A stretch of 64,000 nt of DNA from Erpobdella octoculata (GCA_963978895.1 OZ022239.1:13753270-13817269); one strand, 5' to 3'. Shown: positions 48,914-59,224, counted from the first letter of the stretch. The notes: generated from the letters alone by a model not told the origin. Translations and numbers: made by a program.

Positions 48914-49672
48914 CTATGTCCCTCTAAAGTTAAACATTTTTTTATAAAAAGTTACAAATTCCTGTTTTTACTTACAAACAATTTTATTCAAAATAATATT
49001 GATAATTAAAACACAGAAAATTTAATAAAATAATTAACTATTACTAAAAAAACTGTTTCATAAATAATTTTTCTGGTTTATTCATTAATTTATTTGAATC
49101 TATTTTCAGTTTAATTGGTTTCATGCAAAAAAATTAAACCTTAATTTTGTACTATTCACTTCAAGCATCAGAAGTATTAAAATTAGATAAAACATGTAGA
49201 CATTTAATTTTTTGAATGTTTAATAGTTATTAATATATTTTTGATTATTAAATTTTGTCATTTTGATAATTTTACGTATATCAACTGTAATGTCTCTTAA
49301 CACTATGTTGCTATAATTTCTCCAAAATAGGCGTTGCAGAGCTTCAAACTTATTTATCTCAGTAAAAACTGAAATAATTTCAATTCTTAAAAGCCCATGT
49401 CACTCCTAGAAAGCTTGTCTTTCTGTTGGAACTTTCACTTTGCTCCTAAACTCCTCCTTTTAGTCAGGCATTAAGCATATATGTTTATAAGAGAAGGGAA
49501 AAATATAATTTTTGTAAAAAAGTTATAAATTTGTTTAATTTAATTTATTTTTTAAATAAATGACAGTCAAGGACTTCGCCAGAGAAAAGAAGGCAACATC
49601 CATAGGTTAACAGCTGATGATGATGATGATGAACAAGCTACATGGAATGGTAATTCTACTCAGCAGATGTAG
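40328..49672 (+). CDS. UBXN4: UBXN4/erasin, UBX-domain ER-membrane protein
   Basis: UBXN4 sits in the ER membrane and brings p97/VCP to ER-associated degradation. Exons: 40328-40409, 43356-43458, 44610-44638, 44730-44848, 44944-45164, 46251-46475, 46821-46943, 47113-47215, 47418-47552, 48073-48314, 49567-49672 (TAG). They total 495 codons (human about 508). Residues 1-125 are the thioredoxin/UAS-like head (start [39 protein letters not shown] spans a 29-nt exon junction). About 185-300 is an acidic/basic coiled coil. The UBX domain is at about 301-380 ([28 protein letters not shown]). A hydrophobic segment ([15 protein letters not shown]) lies at about 400-415. The C-terminus [10 protein letters not shown] is diagnostic. 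The p97-contact loop, FPR in typical UBX domains, reads YPSR here. Intron 1 carries two transposons. The phases are consistent throughout. Confidence 0.92.
40454..41682 (-). mobile_element. Helentron/Helitron with helicase remnant in UBXN4 intron 1
   Basis: The minus strand starts TCTATATATATATAAAAATC at 41682 and ends CAGCTAG at 40454. The 3' region AACAACGTTTGCTGGGTCAG is the terminus typical of insect-type Helentrons. It is 1.23 kb and codes for only the C-terminal helicase part, so it is an incomplete, non-autonomous copy. Confidence 0.85.
40540..41510 (-). pseudogene. Helitron Pif1-type helicase remnant
   Basis: Minus-strand pieces in order: [11 protein letters not shown], then a Walker A motif [11 protein letters not shown] with [20 protein letters not shown] (near 41400-41230), then [21 protein letters not shown] (41128-40832), then [12 protein letters not shown] and [11 protein letters not shown] (40747-40556). 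These are the ordered motifs of the Pif1/RecD-like helicase of Helitrons, which unwinds DNA in rolling-circle transposition. Stops and frame changes separate the pieces, and no HUH Rep endonuclease is present. Confidence 0.8.
41997..42150. repeat. tRNA-like head and Helitron scrap inside the TIR element
   Basis: GGTTGGTCTAGTGGTACAGA and GTTCGAATCC resemble pol III A and B boxes but no cloverleaf forms. From about 42075, TTTCCCGCCCGCTCG and GGTTGTGTAAAAATTTAATT match the family-1 Helitron 5' region. Confidence 0.45.
42283..42482 (-). mobile_element. tRNA-derived SINE inside the PHD/TIR element
   Basis: On the minus strand it opens GTGGCAGAGCGGTAGAGTG, with box B GGTCGGCAGTTCAAGCC, the same head as at 27799. 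Its 3' body runs to about 42283. It abuts the PHD-finger reading frame. Confidence 0.8.
42483..42725 (+). CDS. PHD-finger (C4HC3) open frame within the TIR element
   Basis: About 80 residues, ending TGA. The zinc ligands are all present in order: YPCETC, WIQCDHC, WYHYEC, WFCSQC (C-x2-C, C-x2-C, H-x2-C, C-x2-C). Trp precedes IQCD and WYH, as in true PHD fingers that bind histone tails. An acidic/aromatic lead ([19 protein letters not shown]) precedes the finger. A SINE truncates the upstream end, so the start is unknown. It is probably the C-terminal exon of a transposase, or a PHD captured by the element; no evidence ties it to UBXN4. Confidence 0.6.
   Translation, partial: KRSYMDEIRQYFDKESWDYISHYYTTDTDKDYPCETCINPKSSANNPKWIQCDHCLGWYHYECIGVSRKPRNGWFCSQCK
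43918..44172 (-). repeat. Interspersed repeat R1, copy 2
   Basis: Reverse complement of the 25812 copy, from AAAGGAAAAACGAG to CCTAAATAAAAGTTTGTAAA. It lies in UBXN4 intron 2. Confidence 0.8.
45425..45555. repeat. 49-bp-arm hairpin in UBXN4 intron 5
   Basis: Arms 45425-45473 and 45507-45555 are reverse complements with one mismatch; the loop is 33 bp. AGGGTGTCCCAGAATTTTT, a MITE-end-like motif, lies 220 bp upstream. It could be a recent inverted duplication or a hairpin RNA. No function is shown. Confidence 0.85.
47655..48043 (-). mobile_element. LINE 3' fragment (CR1/L2-type) in UBXN4 intron 9
   Basis: The minus-strand frame 48040-47750 is the C-terminus of a LINE ORF2 ([32 protein letters not shown]). 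The 3' UTR follows, ending in a tandem AAATTTGATT-type tail at about 47690-47655. It is 5'-truncated, as is usual, and is a different family from the LINE at 17500. It ends only 30 bp from the exon 10 acceptor. Confidence 0.8.
48346..48770 (-). mobile_element. Helitron-like family-1 relic with CT expansion in UBXN4 intron 10
   Basis: CTACCTGGGTTACCTGGAGT then TGCTCAGATTTTTTTACAGG parallels the family terminus CTAGCGGGGTTACCCGGCGT..TTTTAGAGG. CT-rich sequence follows, including pure (CT)n at about 48660-48720. The (TCTCTT)n-rich tract continues to about 48915. Confidence 0.45.
48660..48722. repeat. (CT)n microsatellite
   Basis: About 60 bp of pure CT. A second, shorter run lies at 48880-48908. 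Confidence 0.97.
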
Positions 49673-51395
49673 AAGATGCTATGTGCATGATTGTGGATGT
49701 GGGGAAAGAAGCATTTGAATGATTAAATTAGCTTGGAATTTGTTTTTATTGTTAATTCATTCATTAAGGAACTAATGTTGCAAGTGATTTTTTTTCTGCT
49801 CAGAAAATCTGGTTGAAAGTTTATTTCGTTTTGTCAGTGTGAAGGCCTAAATGATGTTTGATATATCAATTTGGAAATTATGTTTGATTAGCCTATAATA
49901 AATAAGTTAGAAAATTGAATAGAACCGGTTATACGTTCAGACGAGTAATAAAGGGTGTGTTCATATTCTTTTTTTTCTTGTAGCTGCCTTTGTTAGGAAA
50001 TATGACTCAATTGGGTCCACAGTGAAAAGTGCTTAGGATTTATTTTCGAGACCGTTTGTTTAGGTGCTTCTGCACTTGATAATCACATATAAATAAATTA
50101 AAAACTCAGTTTATTAAAATGTTTTATAAAAAACTGTCTCCAAATGATTCATTTGATTTTTTATCATTTCTTTGGCATTTATCAGACTGTTCAGGTCTAG
50201 TTCCAGGTGGCAGAACATTCCAGCCTAGGCTTAGTGATTGTGTAGCTTATTATGTTGGTTCAACTGTTTTGAACAATACAAAAGCTTTGTAGCAGTTTTC
50301 CATGCCAAAATTTTCTTTAGCTGAAGTTAATCAATTTTTTTATAGATGCTCTGATGTCTATCATTCTCATCAAGGTTAATCAAAATATTTGTTCCTGCCC
50401 TTGAGTAGAAATTGTAACAAAATACTTTTCTGATGAGCCAGCTTAGATTTAACTGGACCTGGGGGTTACTCGTGTCAATCCGACCCCACTTATTGGTACC
50501 AAACTGACCCTAAGTCGAAAACTTGTAGGCCTAACTAAAATGACGACTTGGCATAAAAATAACTATTTTGGTTTTTGAGATATGCGATTTTTTTTCAATT
50601 TAATTTCCAGTTGACTTCTGACATGTCAAACGCCGATGTGGTTGCCGACAAATGACTAAATCTGCGATGACCTCCATTTCTTTCGTCATATTTGGTTAAA
50701 GAATTAGACTCTTTAAAACGACATCACAAACTGCTTAAATGTAAATGTTTGGTAATTTATAAAGCGCCTTTTACAGAGCTCAGAGGAGCTGTTCTTTTAC
50801 ATGCCCCACGGAGAGAAATGATTTTACCCGCTAAGTTTTTCGTTGACATGGACTTCTGGGCAGTGAGTGCGAGTCGAACCCACTCAGCTTACCGCACTTT
50901 CGTCGTTATTCTTCCAATAAAAATCATGTAGGTGCATTTGATCAATGTTTTTTATTAAAATTTGAAAAAGTTTTCTATTAAAATTTGAAAATGTTTTCTA
51001 TTAAAATTTTAAAAAGTTTTCTATTAAAATTTGAAAATGTTTTCTATTAAAATTTTAAAAAGTTTTCTATTAAAATTTGACTTCTCATTTTCAACTCCCG
51101 GTTCTAAGTTTCCAAGTCGTTGACGCAACCGGTCGGCGTCCAAAAAACGCATTCTTTCTGTTGGACTTTTGTAAATTTATTATAAAATGCTAGTATGTGC
51201 ACTGAGGTAATATTTAGACGTTATTAACACAATATGACATGGGGGAATGTTTTCCCCTGCCCCCCTCGCTACGTGTCCGTTACAGCTGCGAAAACGTAAA
51301 CACACGAAGACCGGTGTGCGATTCAAAGATCGTGCGGTATTACTGTGTTCGTATTGCTTGCTTGCGTGCCGCTTTTGTGCCTGTCGTTTGTAAAA
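49673..51395. other. Intergenic region between UBXN4 and CNPY2
   Basis: Contains the UBXN4 3' UTR (AATAAA near 49897) and the CNPY2 promoter. A frame at 50692-50931 has no recognised family. The minisatellite at 50949-51083 is listed separately. An in-frame ATG at 51345 could extend CNPY2 by 17 residues. Confidence 0.5.
50949..51083. repeat. 23-bp minisatellite upstream of CNPY2
   Basis: About six units of GTTTTCTATTAAAATTTGAAA with an alternating TTTG/TTTT variant, which suggests a two-unit higher-order period of about 46 bp. It ends about 310 bp before the CNPY2 ATG. Confidence 0.9.
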
Positions 51396-53913
51396 ATGTT
51401 TGAACAATTTAGTTGTATATTTTTATTAGTTGTTTTTAGTTTTATGCCATTGTTTGCTGACTCGAATGAGTTGCAGTGTGGAGGTAGTTTTAGTCTTAGT
51501 CTTTTATTAGTTTTTAAGTTTTTATTAACTTACTATTTTAATTGTATTTTAATTTTTTCTTTGTAATAGTAAGTAAGTATGCTAATAATTTCAGAATATA
51601 CAAAATAGGTAAATAAAACGGTAAAGGTTCCCTTGGACGGCCCGTGCCGAAAAATAATCGTATTATTTTTATTTTGTCACAATAACATAAAAAAACAAAT
51701 TTAATACCAATTTTAATTTAAAAAAAAAACATTTATCGTAATTTGAGAGACTTTGAAAACGTAAGTAGTACCCTTTCAAGCCCTATTTACATCGTAGTTG
51801 TGAGTGGTGAGGTACGATGATCGTATGAATGAAATGAATAAAAAATAAATAAAATTAGTTTATAATAAAATTTTATTTATAAAACAAACTATCAGTTGTA
51901 AATAAAAATTCCATTAAAATTTTAAAACTCACCGCCCGGTAAATCGGGACGGTTTGCAAGAAGTAAGAAAATTGGAAATTATTAAACTAAGTTAACTTCT
52001 TTAAATAAACGAAATTTCAAATTTTTAATAAAGAAAAAATAAATGTTAAAAAAAGTAGTTTATTCGAAGCAACGTCGAAATTTGAATATTTGTAAGCGAA
52101 CATTGTGTATTTGCGTCGTTTAAACTTTTCCTTCAAATCCTTCGTTCAAACTTATCCTTAAAACTCAAACGTACATAAATTGTAATTACATTATTTATTT
52201 TTTTATATGACATTTTCCCATTTTAAATAAATTACTTATACTAATTATCATAATTTTTAAACTAGTGTTTACTTTTAATCGTGTTTATAGTTAATTATAG
52301 CCGAGAATTATGTATTAATCCGCCACACGGGCCGTCCAAGGGAACCTTTACCAATAAAACAACCTCTTGAACGTAATTACCCAATAAACTTTTTATTAGA
52401 GTTTTAGTAGTAGTTTTTGGCTTATTAGTTAGTTGTTAAATGGTTAGAAAACAAACAAAGGAAAAACGAGTGTTTCAACACGAACTTTGATTTCAAATAC
52501 ACTCGATTTAGAAATACGAAAGATTTTCAAATTAAGTTTTTTTTTGTTTTTTTTTATTGAATCATGTATTGTCATCCAATATAAAGCTATGCTTAAAGTT
52601 TCAGCTTCTTAGCTAGTTAAAAAGCTGGTTAAATTTTACATGCAAGATTTGCGTATAGAGAAAGCCACACACACACACAAACAGAGATTGTAACCTAAAT
52701 AAAAGTTTGTAAAAAGCTAATGTTTAAAAGGTCAAATCAGTTAAAGTAACAATTTCAAAATTTAAAATTAAAGTCTATTTAGTTATTAAGTTAGTTAAAT
52801 TACTGTTAATGGTAGTTGCTGTCAAATTAATAATTTTTTAGTTGTTTTTAAAATTAATTTACTTTGTGCTCATCTAGCCTGTTTGGCATTAGTGGATGAG
52901 GTCCAACATGAAATAGGCCTGGTAGATCCTAAAAAGCTAATACAAGTTGGAAGCTTTAGAATTGATCCCCAAGGGAATCAAAAATTAAATAAGGTTGATA
53001 TATGTTTTTTTATTTATTGTCTATTAATAGAGCATTCAATAATTTACTGTTGAAGTTTACTTGTATTTGTTAGCCTAGTTTTATTAAACAGAAGAGTTAT
53101 CTTTGGTAGCTGTGTCTGACCTGATTTAAAATGTTCAAAAGAGTGTGCCTCTTGGTTATTAGATTTGAATCGCTAATGGACAAGGAAAGTCTCTAGTCAT
53201 CACACAGCTAATGTATCTGTACTTTTATTACTGCCTTGTTTTTCTAGATTCCTTTAGCCAAGTCTGAAGTACATCTTTATGAAATTTTTGAAAATATTTG
53301 CGAAAAAATGCAAGAATATGGAATAAGCACCACCGACGAAGGAGACAGTGTTTATTTACGATACAGGTCTCGTGATGGAAAGTCTTCTGGAATTGTTCGT
53401 CCGTTGATAGATCGGCCGGAAAAATTTAAATATGCAGTTAGTGAGAAAATTTAATTTGTTCAGATTTTTTACAGAATGATATATCTTTATTGCAGTAAAA
53501 TGTTTCATTTTTATTTAACTTTAGTGTCACAGTTTAATAGAAGAGTATGAAGAAGAAATTATTCGTGCCTTCCAATCAGAAAATGAAGATTACTATGAAA
53601 ACATCTGTATAGATATGACAAGTAATTTTTTTTTGCAATTATTGTTATTGATGTGTAAAAATTTATCATTATTCAGATATGTAGAAGTCCTACTCACATT
53701 TTAGGTTTCTGTACTGGGCACAATGTCACACAGTTTGAGGACTTCAAGCTCAAAGTCAACTATGTTGACATATCTCAAAATGTGGACAGCCCTTCACCAC
53801 AAGATGATAGTGACCGTGATGGTGATGATGATCATGATCATGATGATAGTGAGCATAGCAAAAATAATGATAAAGAGGCTTATGAGGAAGAACAGATTAA
53901 GGGAGAGTTGTGA
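51396..53913 (+). CDS. CNPY2: Canopy family ER protein (CNPY2/Seele-like), KGEL terminus
   Basis: Canopy proteins are saposin-like ER-luminal proteins that assist folding and signalling of secreted or membrane proteins. Exons: 51396-51483, 52878-52993, 53248-53436, 53525-53621, 53705-53913 (TGA). They total 232 codons with matching phases. Residues 1-24 are a signal peptide (MFEQFSCIFLLVVFSFMPLF). The canopy core begins LQCGACLALVDEV and continues VDPKKLIQVGSFRIDPQGNQ, SEVHLYEIFENICEKMQEYG, CHSLIEEYEEEI, ENICIDMTSFC, with six conserved Cys. The C-terminal tail is Asp/His-rich and ends KGEL, a KDEL-like ER-retrieval signal (family members commonly end HDEL/KDEL types). The ATG at 51396 is preferred over 51345 because it starts the hydrophobic signal directly. 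Intron 1 contains a hAT MITE and a repeat R1. Confidence 0.9.
51620..52352. mobile_element. hAT-type MITE in CNPY2 intron 1
   Basis: 733 bp with inverted ends GGTAAAGGTTCCCTTGGACG / CGTCCAAGGGAACCTTTACC, continuing GCCCGTG. They are flanked by perfect 8-bp duplications AATAAAAC (51612-51619 and 52353-52360). The 8-bp target duplication assigns it to hAT or a similar superfamily. The interior is AT-rich and non-coding. Confidence 0.92.
52456..52717 (-). repeat. Interspersed repeat R1, copy 3
   Basis: Shares the AAAGGAAAAACGAG and CCTAAATAAAAGTTTGTAAA ends and the CACACACA block with copy 2. It lies in CNPY2 intron 1. Confidence 0.8.
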
Positions 53914-54744
53914 TTATGAAGATTATATTTTTCACACTCTGAAATTCGATAATTCATAGCTATTGATCTTACATTGAAGTTTTTTTCGAGAATTGTTTTT
54001 ATTGTTTCATCAACTGAGAATTCTTGGTCGTCTGTTTTGAATCGTATGTTGAAAAATGTCTGATCTAGAATTGCTACAATATTCAACTGTTTTTCTTTTG
54101 TTCACCAGAGAGTATATACTTAGGCTTAATTGAGGTTATACAATAAGAAGGGTGCTGCTGTGTGTAATGTTTAATCGCAAAATTGTTAATATTTGTCGCG
54201 TTATTTTAAGATGTTCATAATCTTAGTTTCAGTTCTCTGTAATTTGTATATTTCTTATTATGTACAATGCTGGCTGTAACGCTTTCATACAACAGGCTGG
54301 TAGCAGTGGATTGTTGACATGTTGATTGATAGTTATTTACTGAATTTTGACCCACCTTAAAATAACGATGATTCCAGCTTTTTGTTAGTATTATTTTAAA
54401 TAACGGAAGTCAAACTGCATGATTGCTCTGCTAAGCAGCAAACAGTTCCAGGTAGGGGAGACTAGTGCTGAATGGACCTTTAGCTTTAAAAATTCAATTT
54501 TCATCTGATTACAACCAAATTTTAAATATAGATTGCTTTTAGACAGATGTACATGTTTACTTCTTGTTGCAAAAAAAATATTGAGGTCAAGACGTCTAAA
54601 AGTTCTATCGTAGGTTTTTTGTAAAAAAAAGTAATTTTTATGGACTTCAACTTTTGTCAAATTACATATCACAGAGACACACTAATTTTTTTTTATTTAA
54701 TACAGAAATAATACATAATAAAACTAGTAACTTTTAATTAACAA
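53914..54744. other. CNPY2 3' flank
   Basis: AT-rich. The AATAAA at 54716 may serve CNPY2, though it is far away. No other gene is seen. Confidence 0.4.
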
Positions 54745-54818
54745 TTGCCCGTTTTCTGCAACGAACTGTCCGCAACGAATCGTCCTGCGACGAATTGTCC
54801 GGACACCCCCGAATCTTA
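54745..54818 (+). repeat. Single end of the short-period foldback-like family
   Basis: Units CAACGAACTGTCCG, CAACGAATCGTCCTG and CGACGAATTGTCCGG, closing with ACACCCC, parallel the ends at 24684 and 9893. No partner end is visible in the window. Confidence 0.55.
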
Positions 54819-55280
54819 TCTATATTCACAACTGACAAACATAGCAATAATTTGTTTACGTTTTCTTGTCATTAACGTCATTATGGTCGATAAGAGTTCA
54901 TGGACACGTAATCAATGGTCAGCTGTGACTCTGTGACAATAACCAGCAAAGATTGAAGACGTGAGCAATTTCGCAGTCTACCAAGGGACAAAGAATACTT
55001 TTTTCCGTCTGATTGAAACAATCCTAGTATTTAATACTGCAGCTTAAAGTCATGTTCAGCTCTAAAGTGTCTGCTGACCTTACTCTGCAGAACGATAAAA
55101 AAAGAAGTGTCTTGTGTTGATGTTCTTCCTGTGAGAGAAAAAAAAACCTAAAAAAGGAAAATTTAATTTCAATTCCTTTTGTTTGGTTTTACTTTACTTG
55201 CATGACAGAAATACAAGATATCTTACAACGGGCTGCATAACCACAAAAATAAAAATTAAAAAAAAACTAAAACAAATTTA

Positions 55281-55426
55281 TGGACCCCCTTACAAATTTC
55301 CTGGATCTGCCGCTTGCGTAGCGTATGTTGCAGCCACCTGAAAGAGAAAATTATGGACCCCCTTACAAATTTCCTGGATCCGCCACTGGCGTAGCGTATG
55401 TTGCAGCCACCTGAGTGAGAAAATCG
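55281..55426. repeat. Tandem duplication, 73-bp unit
   Basis: Two units starting TGGACCCCCTTACAAATTTC at 55281 and 55354, about 95% identical, each containing GCGTAGCGTATGTTGCAGCC. They lie inside the Helitron that ends at 55477. Confidence 0.9.
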
Positions 55427-55429
55427 AGA

Positions 55430-55477
55430 GGGAGAAAAACCTTTAAAAACTCCGTGCACCGCAGGTAAATCTGCTAG
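55430..55477 (+). mobile_element. Helitron 3' end (family 1, diverged)
   Basis: Ends CTTTAAAAACTCCGTGCACC then GCAGGTAAATCTG and CTAG at 55474-55477. This is the family plan with a weakened hairpin. The 5' limit is unknown. Confidence 0.55.
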
Positions 55478-55744
55478 TAAGTCTATTAACTAGAAAAACC
55501 TTTACCACAGCTTTCTAAATACTTGATATGTAAAGCATATGAGGATGAAAAATATAAGAAAATTTCAGATTAATATAGAAAAATCGAAGTTTTTGTTATA
55601 AATCCTAGATTTGAAAAATTAATTTGTGCTTTCTTTCAATGAACTTTAAACTGATGGTTTTATTCCACTGAAAAAATTGTAATATTTTAATTAAAACTGT
55701 AATTAGTTTAATTTTATATTTAATTTATATTTTTCCAATCGATC

Positions 55745-55870
55745 TGAAAATTGAATATAAAGCATTGTCATTGACAATAATTTAATAAACCAAATTTTAG
55801 CTTGATTGGATGACGGGAAGTATGTTTTCTAAGGGTCAAAAGATACCAAAGCATGGCCCAAACAAGAAAA
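55745..55870 (+). repeat. Interspersed repeat R2 (TTTTAGCTTGATTGGATGACGGGAA)
   Basis: A block with GCATTGTCATTGACAATAAT and GCTTGATTGGATGACGGGAA recurs at 60045-60125, and inverted near 23090-23165. No ends are defined. Confidence 0.55.
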
Positions 55871-55891
55871 CACGGTGAAGTTAGTATAAAA

Positions 55892-56220
55892 TTAGCGGGG
55901 TCACCCGACGTTGCCCAGGATTTTTAGAGTTTTTTTTTTATCATTTTTTCTCTCTCTCGCTCCTGTTTCCATCCCCGCTTGCTATCCCTCTCAAGCTTGC
56001 TCTCATTATTTCCATCACCGCTTGCTCTCGTTTCCATCACCGCTTGCTCTCGTTTCCATCCTCGATTGGTCTCTCACTCCCGCTTGCTCTCCCGCTCCCA
56101 TTCGTTCTCCCGTTCCCGCTCCCATTCACTCTTCAGTTCCCGATCCCATTTGCTCTTCCGTTCCCGCTCCTACTCGCTTTTCCAATCCCGCTCGCTTTTC
56201 CAATCCTGCTCGCAGGAGCG
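55892..56220 (-). mobile_element. Helitron, family 1, minus-strand copy
   Basis: TTAGCGGGGTCACCCGACGT then TGCCCAGG is the family 3' end with a few changes (terminal CTAA). Minisatellite units CGCTTGCTCTCGTTTCCATC and CCCGCTCCCATTCG fill 55960-56215. The 5' end is missing. Confidence 0.7.
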
Positions 56221-56717
56221 TCATTTCAGAAAAACTTGGGGGCAAACATTTTTAAAAACCCACAAATTTCAAAATTTTATCTTCGTAATGCTACCTTCTT
56301 CCCAAAGTAGAAAATAGTTGATAGCCAGGGGGAAGTCGTAGATACTTTTTCCAAAATCATTCAGAACCAGTGGCGGATCTATAGGGGGCGATGGGGGCGA
56401 TCGCCCCCTACAATAGTAAGAACATTTTTTTAACAATTAAAGAAATTTGTATTTGCAGCCCTTTATTACTGCTTATAAGAAAGCACACATAGTCATCAAA
56501 AACGTTTAACTTTTAATTTCGTAAAATAATTTTACAAATTATACTTTGAAGTTATTGATACACAATTTATTGAAATTCTAGAATGTTTAGTTTGTTAAAC
56601 TAGTGTTCTAGTAAAACAATTTATAGCACAAAATCTGGTTTGTTTTTTGTTCTCTGTTTTATTTATCTGAAAATATTTTTAAATTCTTAAAAACTTTAAT
56701 TACTTAGTTTTCACAAA
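56221..56717. other. Spacer with a hAT-end-like motif
   Basis: CCAGTGGCGGATCTATAGGG at 56370 resembles a hAT MITE end next to a palindromic GGGGGCGATCGCCCCC. No partner end is recognised. Confidence 0.4.
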
Positions 56718-58664
56718 TCTATATATATAAAAGAACATGTCCTGACTGACTGACTGACTGACTGATAATCAACGCTGAGCTCAAACGCTTCATCCTAGGA
56801 ACGTGAAATTTGGAACTTATATTACTTTTATTGCTTAAGCATCCACTAAGAAAGGATTTTTGAAAATTTTGCTCCTGAGGGAAACAAACTGGAAAACAAA
56901 CTTTTTTCTAAAACATTGTATATCTCGAAAACCAAAAATGAGGAGATTTTGAAATTTGGTATATAAATTCTTTTTGAAAAATAAAAAAATACGTGTTTCA
57001 CCATTTTTTGAAAATTCGGTTTCCCGGACCTCAAATGTGGGTTGGAAAATTGGGTTATTTGGTTTTTAAAGTAGCTGCTACTCAAAAACTGTGAATGCTA
57101 CGGGAGTAAAAATTAGTATTTAGTTTCTACTCCAAAAATAATGATATACGTGTTTTACCATTTTTTACAAATTTGGTTTCCAGGACCTTAAATGTGGGAT
57201 GGACAATAGGATTACTTGTTTTTTAAAGTAACTGCTACTCAAAAACTGTAAATACCACAGATGTAAAAATTAGTATTTAGTTTCTATTCTAAAAATAAAG
57301 ATAAACGTGTTTTACCATTTTTTAAAAATTTGGTTTCCAGGACCTTAAATGTGGGTTGGAAAATTGGGCTATTTGGTTTTTAAAGTAGCTTCTACTCAAA
57401 AACTGTTAATGCTACAAAAGTAAAAATTAGTATTTAGTTTCTACTCTAAAAATAATGATATACGGGTTTCACAATTTTTTGAAAATTTGGTTTCGAGGAC
57501 TTCAAATGTGGGGTGGAAAATAGGGTTATTTGGTTTTTAAAGTAACTGCTACTCAACAACTGTAGTTGCCACAGATGTAAAAATTAATACTTAGTATCTA
57601 CTCAAAAAAAATCTTTTTGTGAAACCCGGGAGGTTCGGGAAACCAAATTTGTAAAAAATGGTGAAACACGTATATCTTTATTTTTAGAATAGAAACTAAA
57701 TAATAATTTTTACATCTGTGGTATTTACTGTGCTGCTACTCAAAAACTGTGAATGCTACAAAAGTAAAAATTAGTATTTGGTTTCTACTCTAAAAATAAT
57801 GATATACGTGTTTCACCATTTTTTGAAAATTTGGTTTCCAGGACTTCAAATGTGGGGTGGAAAATAGGGTTATTTGGTTTTTAAAGTAACTGCTACTCAA
57901 CAACTGTAAATGCTACAAAAGTAAAAATTAGTATTTAGTTTCTACTCTAAAAATAAGGATAGATGTGTTTCACCATTTTTTGAAATTTTGGTTTTCATGA
58001 CCTCAAATGTGGGGTGGAAAAAAGGTTTCTTTGGTTTTTAAAGTAACTGCTACTCAAAAACTGTGAATGCTACAGATGTCAAAATTAGTATTTAGTATTT
58101 ACTAAAAAATAATGATATAAATGTTTCAACATTTTTTAAAAATTTGGTTTCCAGGACCTCAAATGTGGGGAGGAAATAAAAGTTATTTGATTTCAAAATA
58201 ACTGCTACTCAAAAACTGAAAGTGCTACAAATGTAAAAATTAGTATTTTGAAGTTTTGTGCCAGTTAAAAGTAGCTAAGTCCAGTTTATCACCGGCCGGG
58301 CCAAGCCGTTATTTTAGAGTCTTCACACGGGCCAGGCCAAACCCTAAATCAAAGTGGGACGGGCCGAGGTTTTTCACCAAGTATATAGATATTTTAGTGA
58401 TTTAAGGGTCTTCAGTTGGGCCGGGCCAAACCTGAAGTCAAGGTGGGACGGGCCGAAGTTTTTCATCAAGTATATAGAACTTCTAGGACATTCTAGGCCT
58501 GTAAGAATAGGCCCAGCTGTGCCGGGCCAGGAGTTTGGGTTTTTAAAACGGGCTGGGCTAAGTTTTCGACGGGCGGCCGAGACCTAAAAAATTGATCTCT
58601 ACTATGGATGCACGGTTCAAACTCTCTAATTTCATGCGAGCGAAGCCGCTACGGGCACTGCTAG
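56718..58664 (+). mobile_element. Helitron, family 2, full length, with 157-bp tandem array
   Basis: The 5' end is TCTATATATATAAAAGAACA and the 3' end GCGAGCGAAGCCGCTACGGG followed by CACTG and CTAG, then host T: standard Helitron ends. It is 1947 bp and non-coding. Next to the 5' end is (CTGA)n. The middle is the tandem array listed separately. The 3' third has GGGCCGGGCCAA-type motifs (58290-58570), which make spurious frames. The truncated copy at 10800 shares all three parts. Confidence 0.85.
56930..58255 (+). repeat. 157-bp tandem array with one inverted unit
   Basis: The marker GTARCTGCTACTCAA occurs at 57071, 57228, 57385 (as GTAGCTTCTACTC), 57542, then about 57730, 57886, 58043 and about 58198, a period of 157. 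From about 57615 to 57730 one unit lies in the opposite orientation (AAACCAAATTTGTAAAAAAT reads as the complement of the other units). Confidence 0.9.
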
Positions 58665-58990
58665 TAAAAAATATAAAAACATTGACCACAGTCTTCTAAA
58701 TACTTGATATGGGAAGTACATGAGGCATGAGGATTAACAAGTGAAAGTTAATTAAAAAAATTAAAAACATGCTTTTAAGAAAGCTGAAAAATTTCATAGT
58801 GACATCGTATCCTAAAAATATTAACCTGGTGAATAGTAAACAAAAAATATTTCTAGTTACTATGACGACGAAAACTTTGTCGTCATTATCATATGCTTTA
58901 TTAATTTACTTTTTTAATAATTTTTGTTTCTTAAATTCTTTTTGTATAATTAAACTGAAATTTTCTTAAAGTAGGTGACTTTAATAATTA

Positions 58991-59224
58991 CCGTAAAACG
59001 GGGTGACTTTGCCCGTGCGGGTGACTTTGGCCCAAAATAAATCAACCTATATTTTAAAGTACAAATTATATTTCTATGAACAATTATGCTAAAAAGGTGT
59101 GCATAGTAGTGATGTATGGCGTGACCTAGCGAAAGTTTAAAAAAAAAAAATTTTTAATATATTTTTATGCGTTTAAAGGCTGGGCCAAAGTCACCCGCAC
59201 GGGCAAAGTCACCCCGTTTTACGG
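58991..59224. mobile_element. MITE with perfect 44-bp TIR and TA target duplication
   Basis: Arms 58991-59034 and 59181-59224 are exact reverse complements, starting CCGTAAAACGGGGTGACTTT, and TA flanks both sides. Each arm repeats GGGTGACTTTGSCC twice. The 146-bp centre is AT-rich. The TA duplication fits Tc1/mariner-like mobilisation. Perfect arms imply recent activity. Confidence 0.93.

Noticed and set aside
50692..50931. 79-codon frame between UBXN4 and CNPY2 as a gene
   Set aside because: No family resemblance, and neighbouring sequence is repeat-like.
58354..58587. 77-codon frame with Gly/Pro-rich repeats
   Set aside because: It lies in the GGGCCGGGCCAA block of the family-2 Helitron, also present in the copy at 10800.
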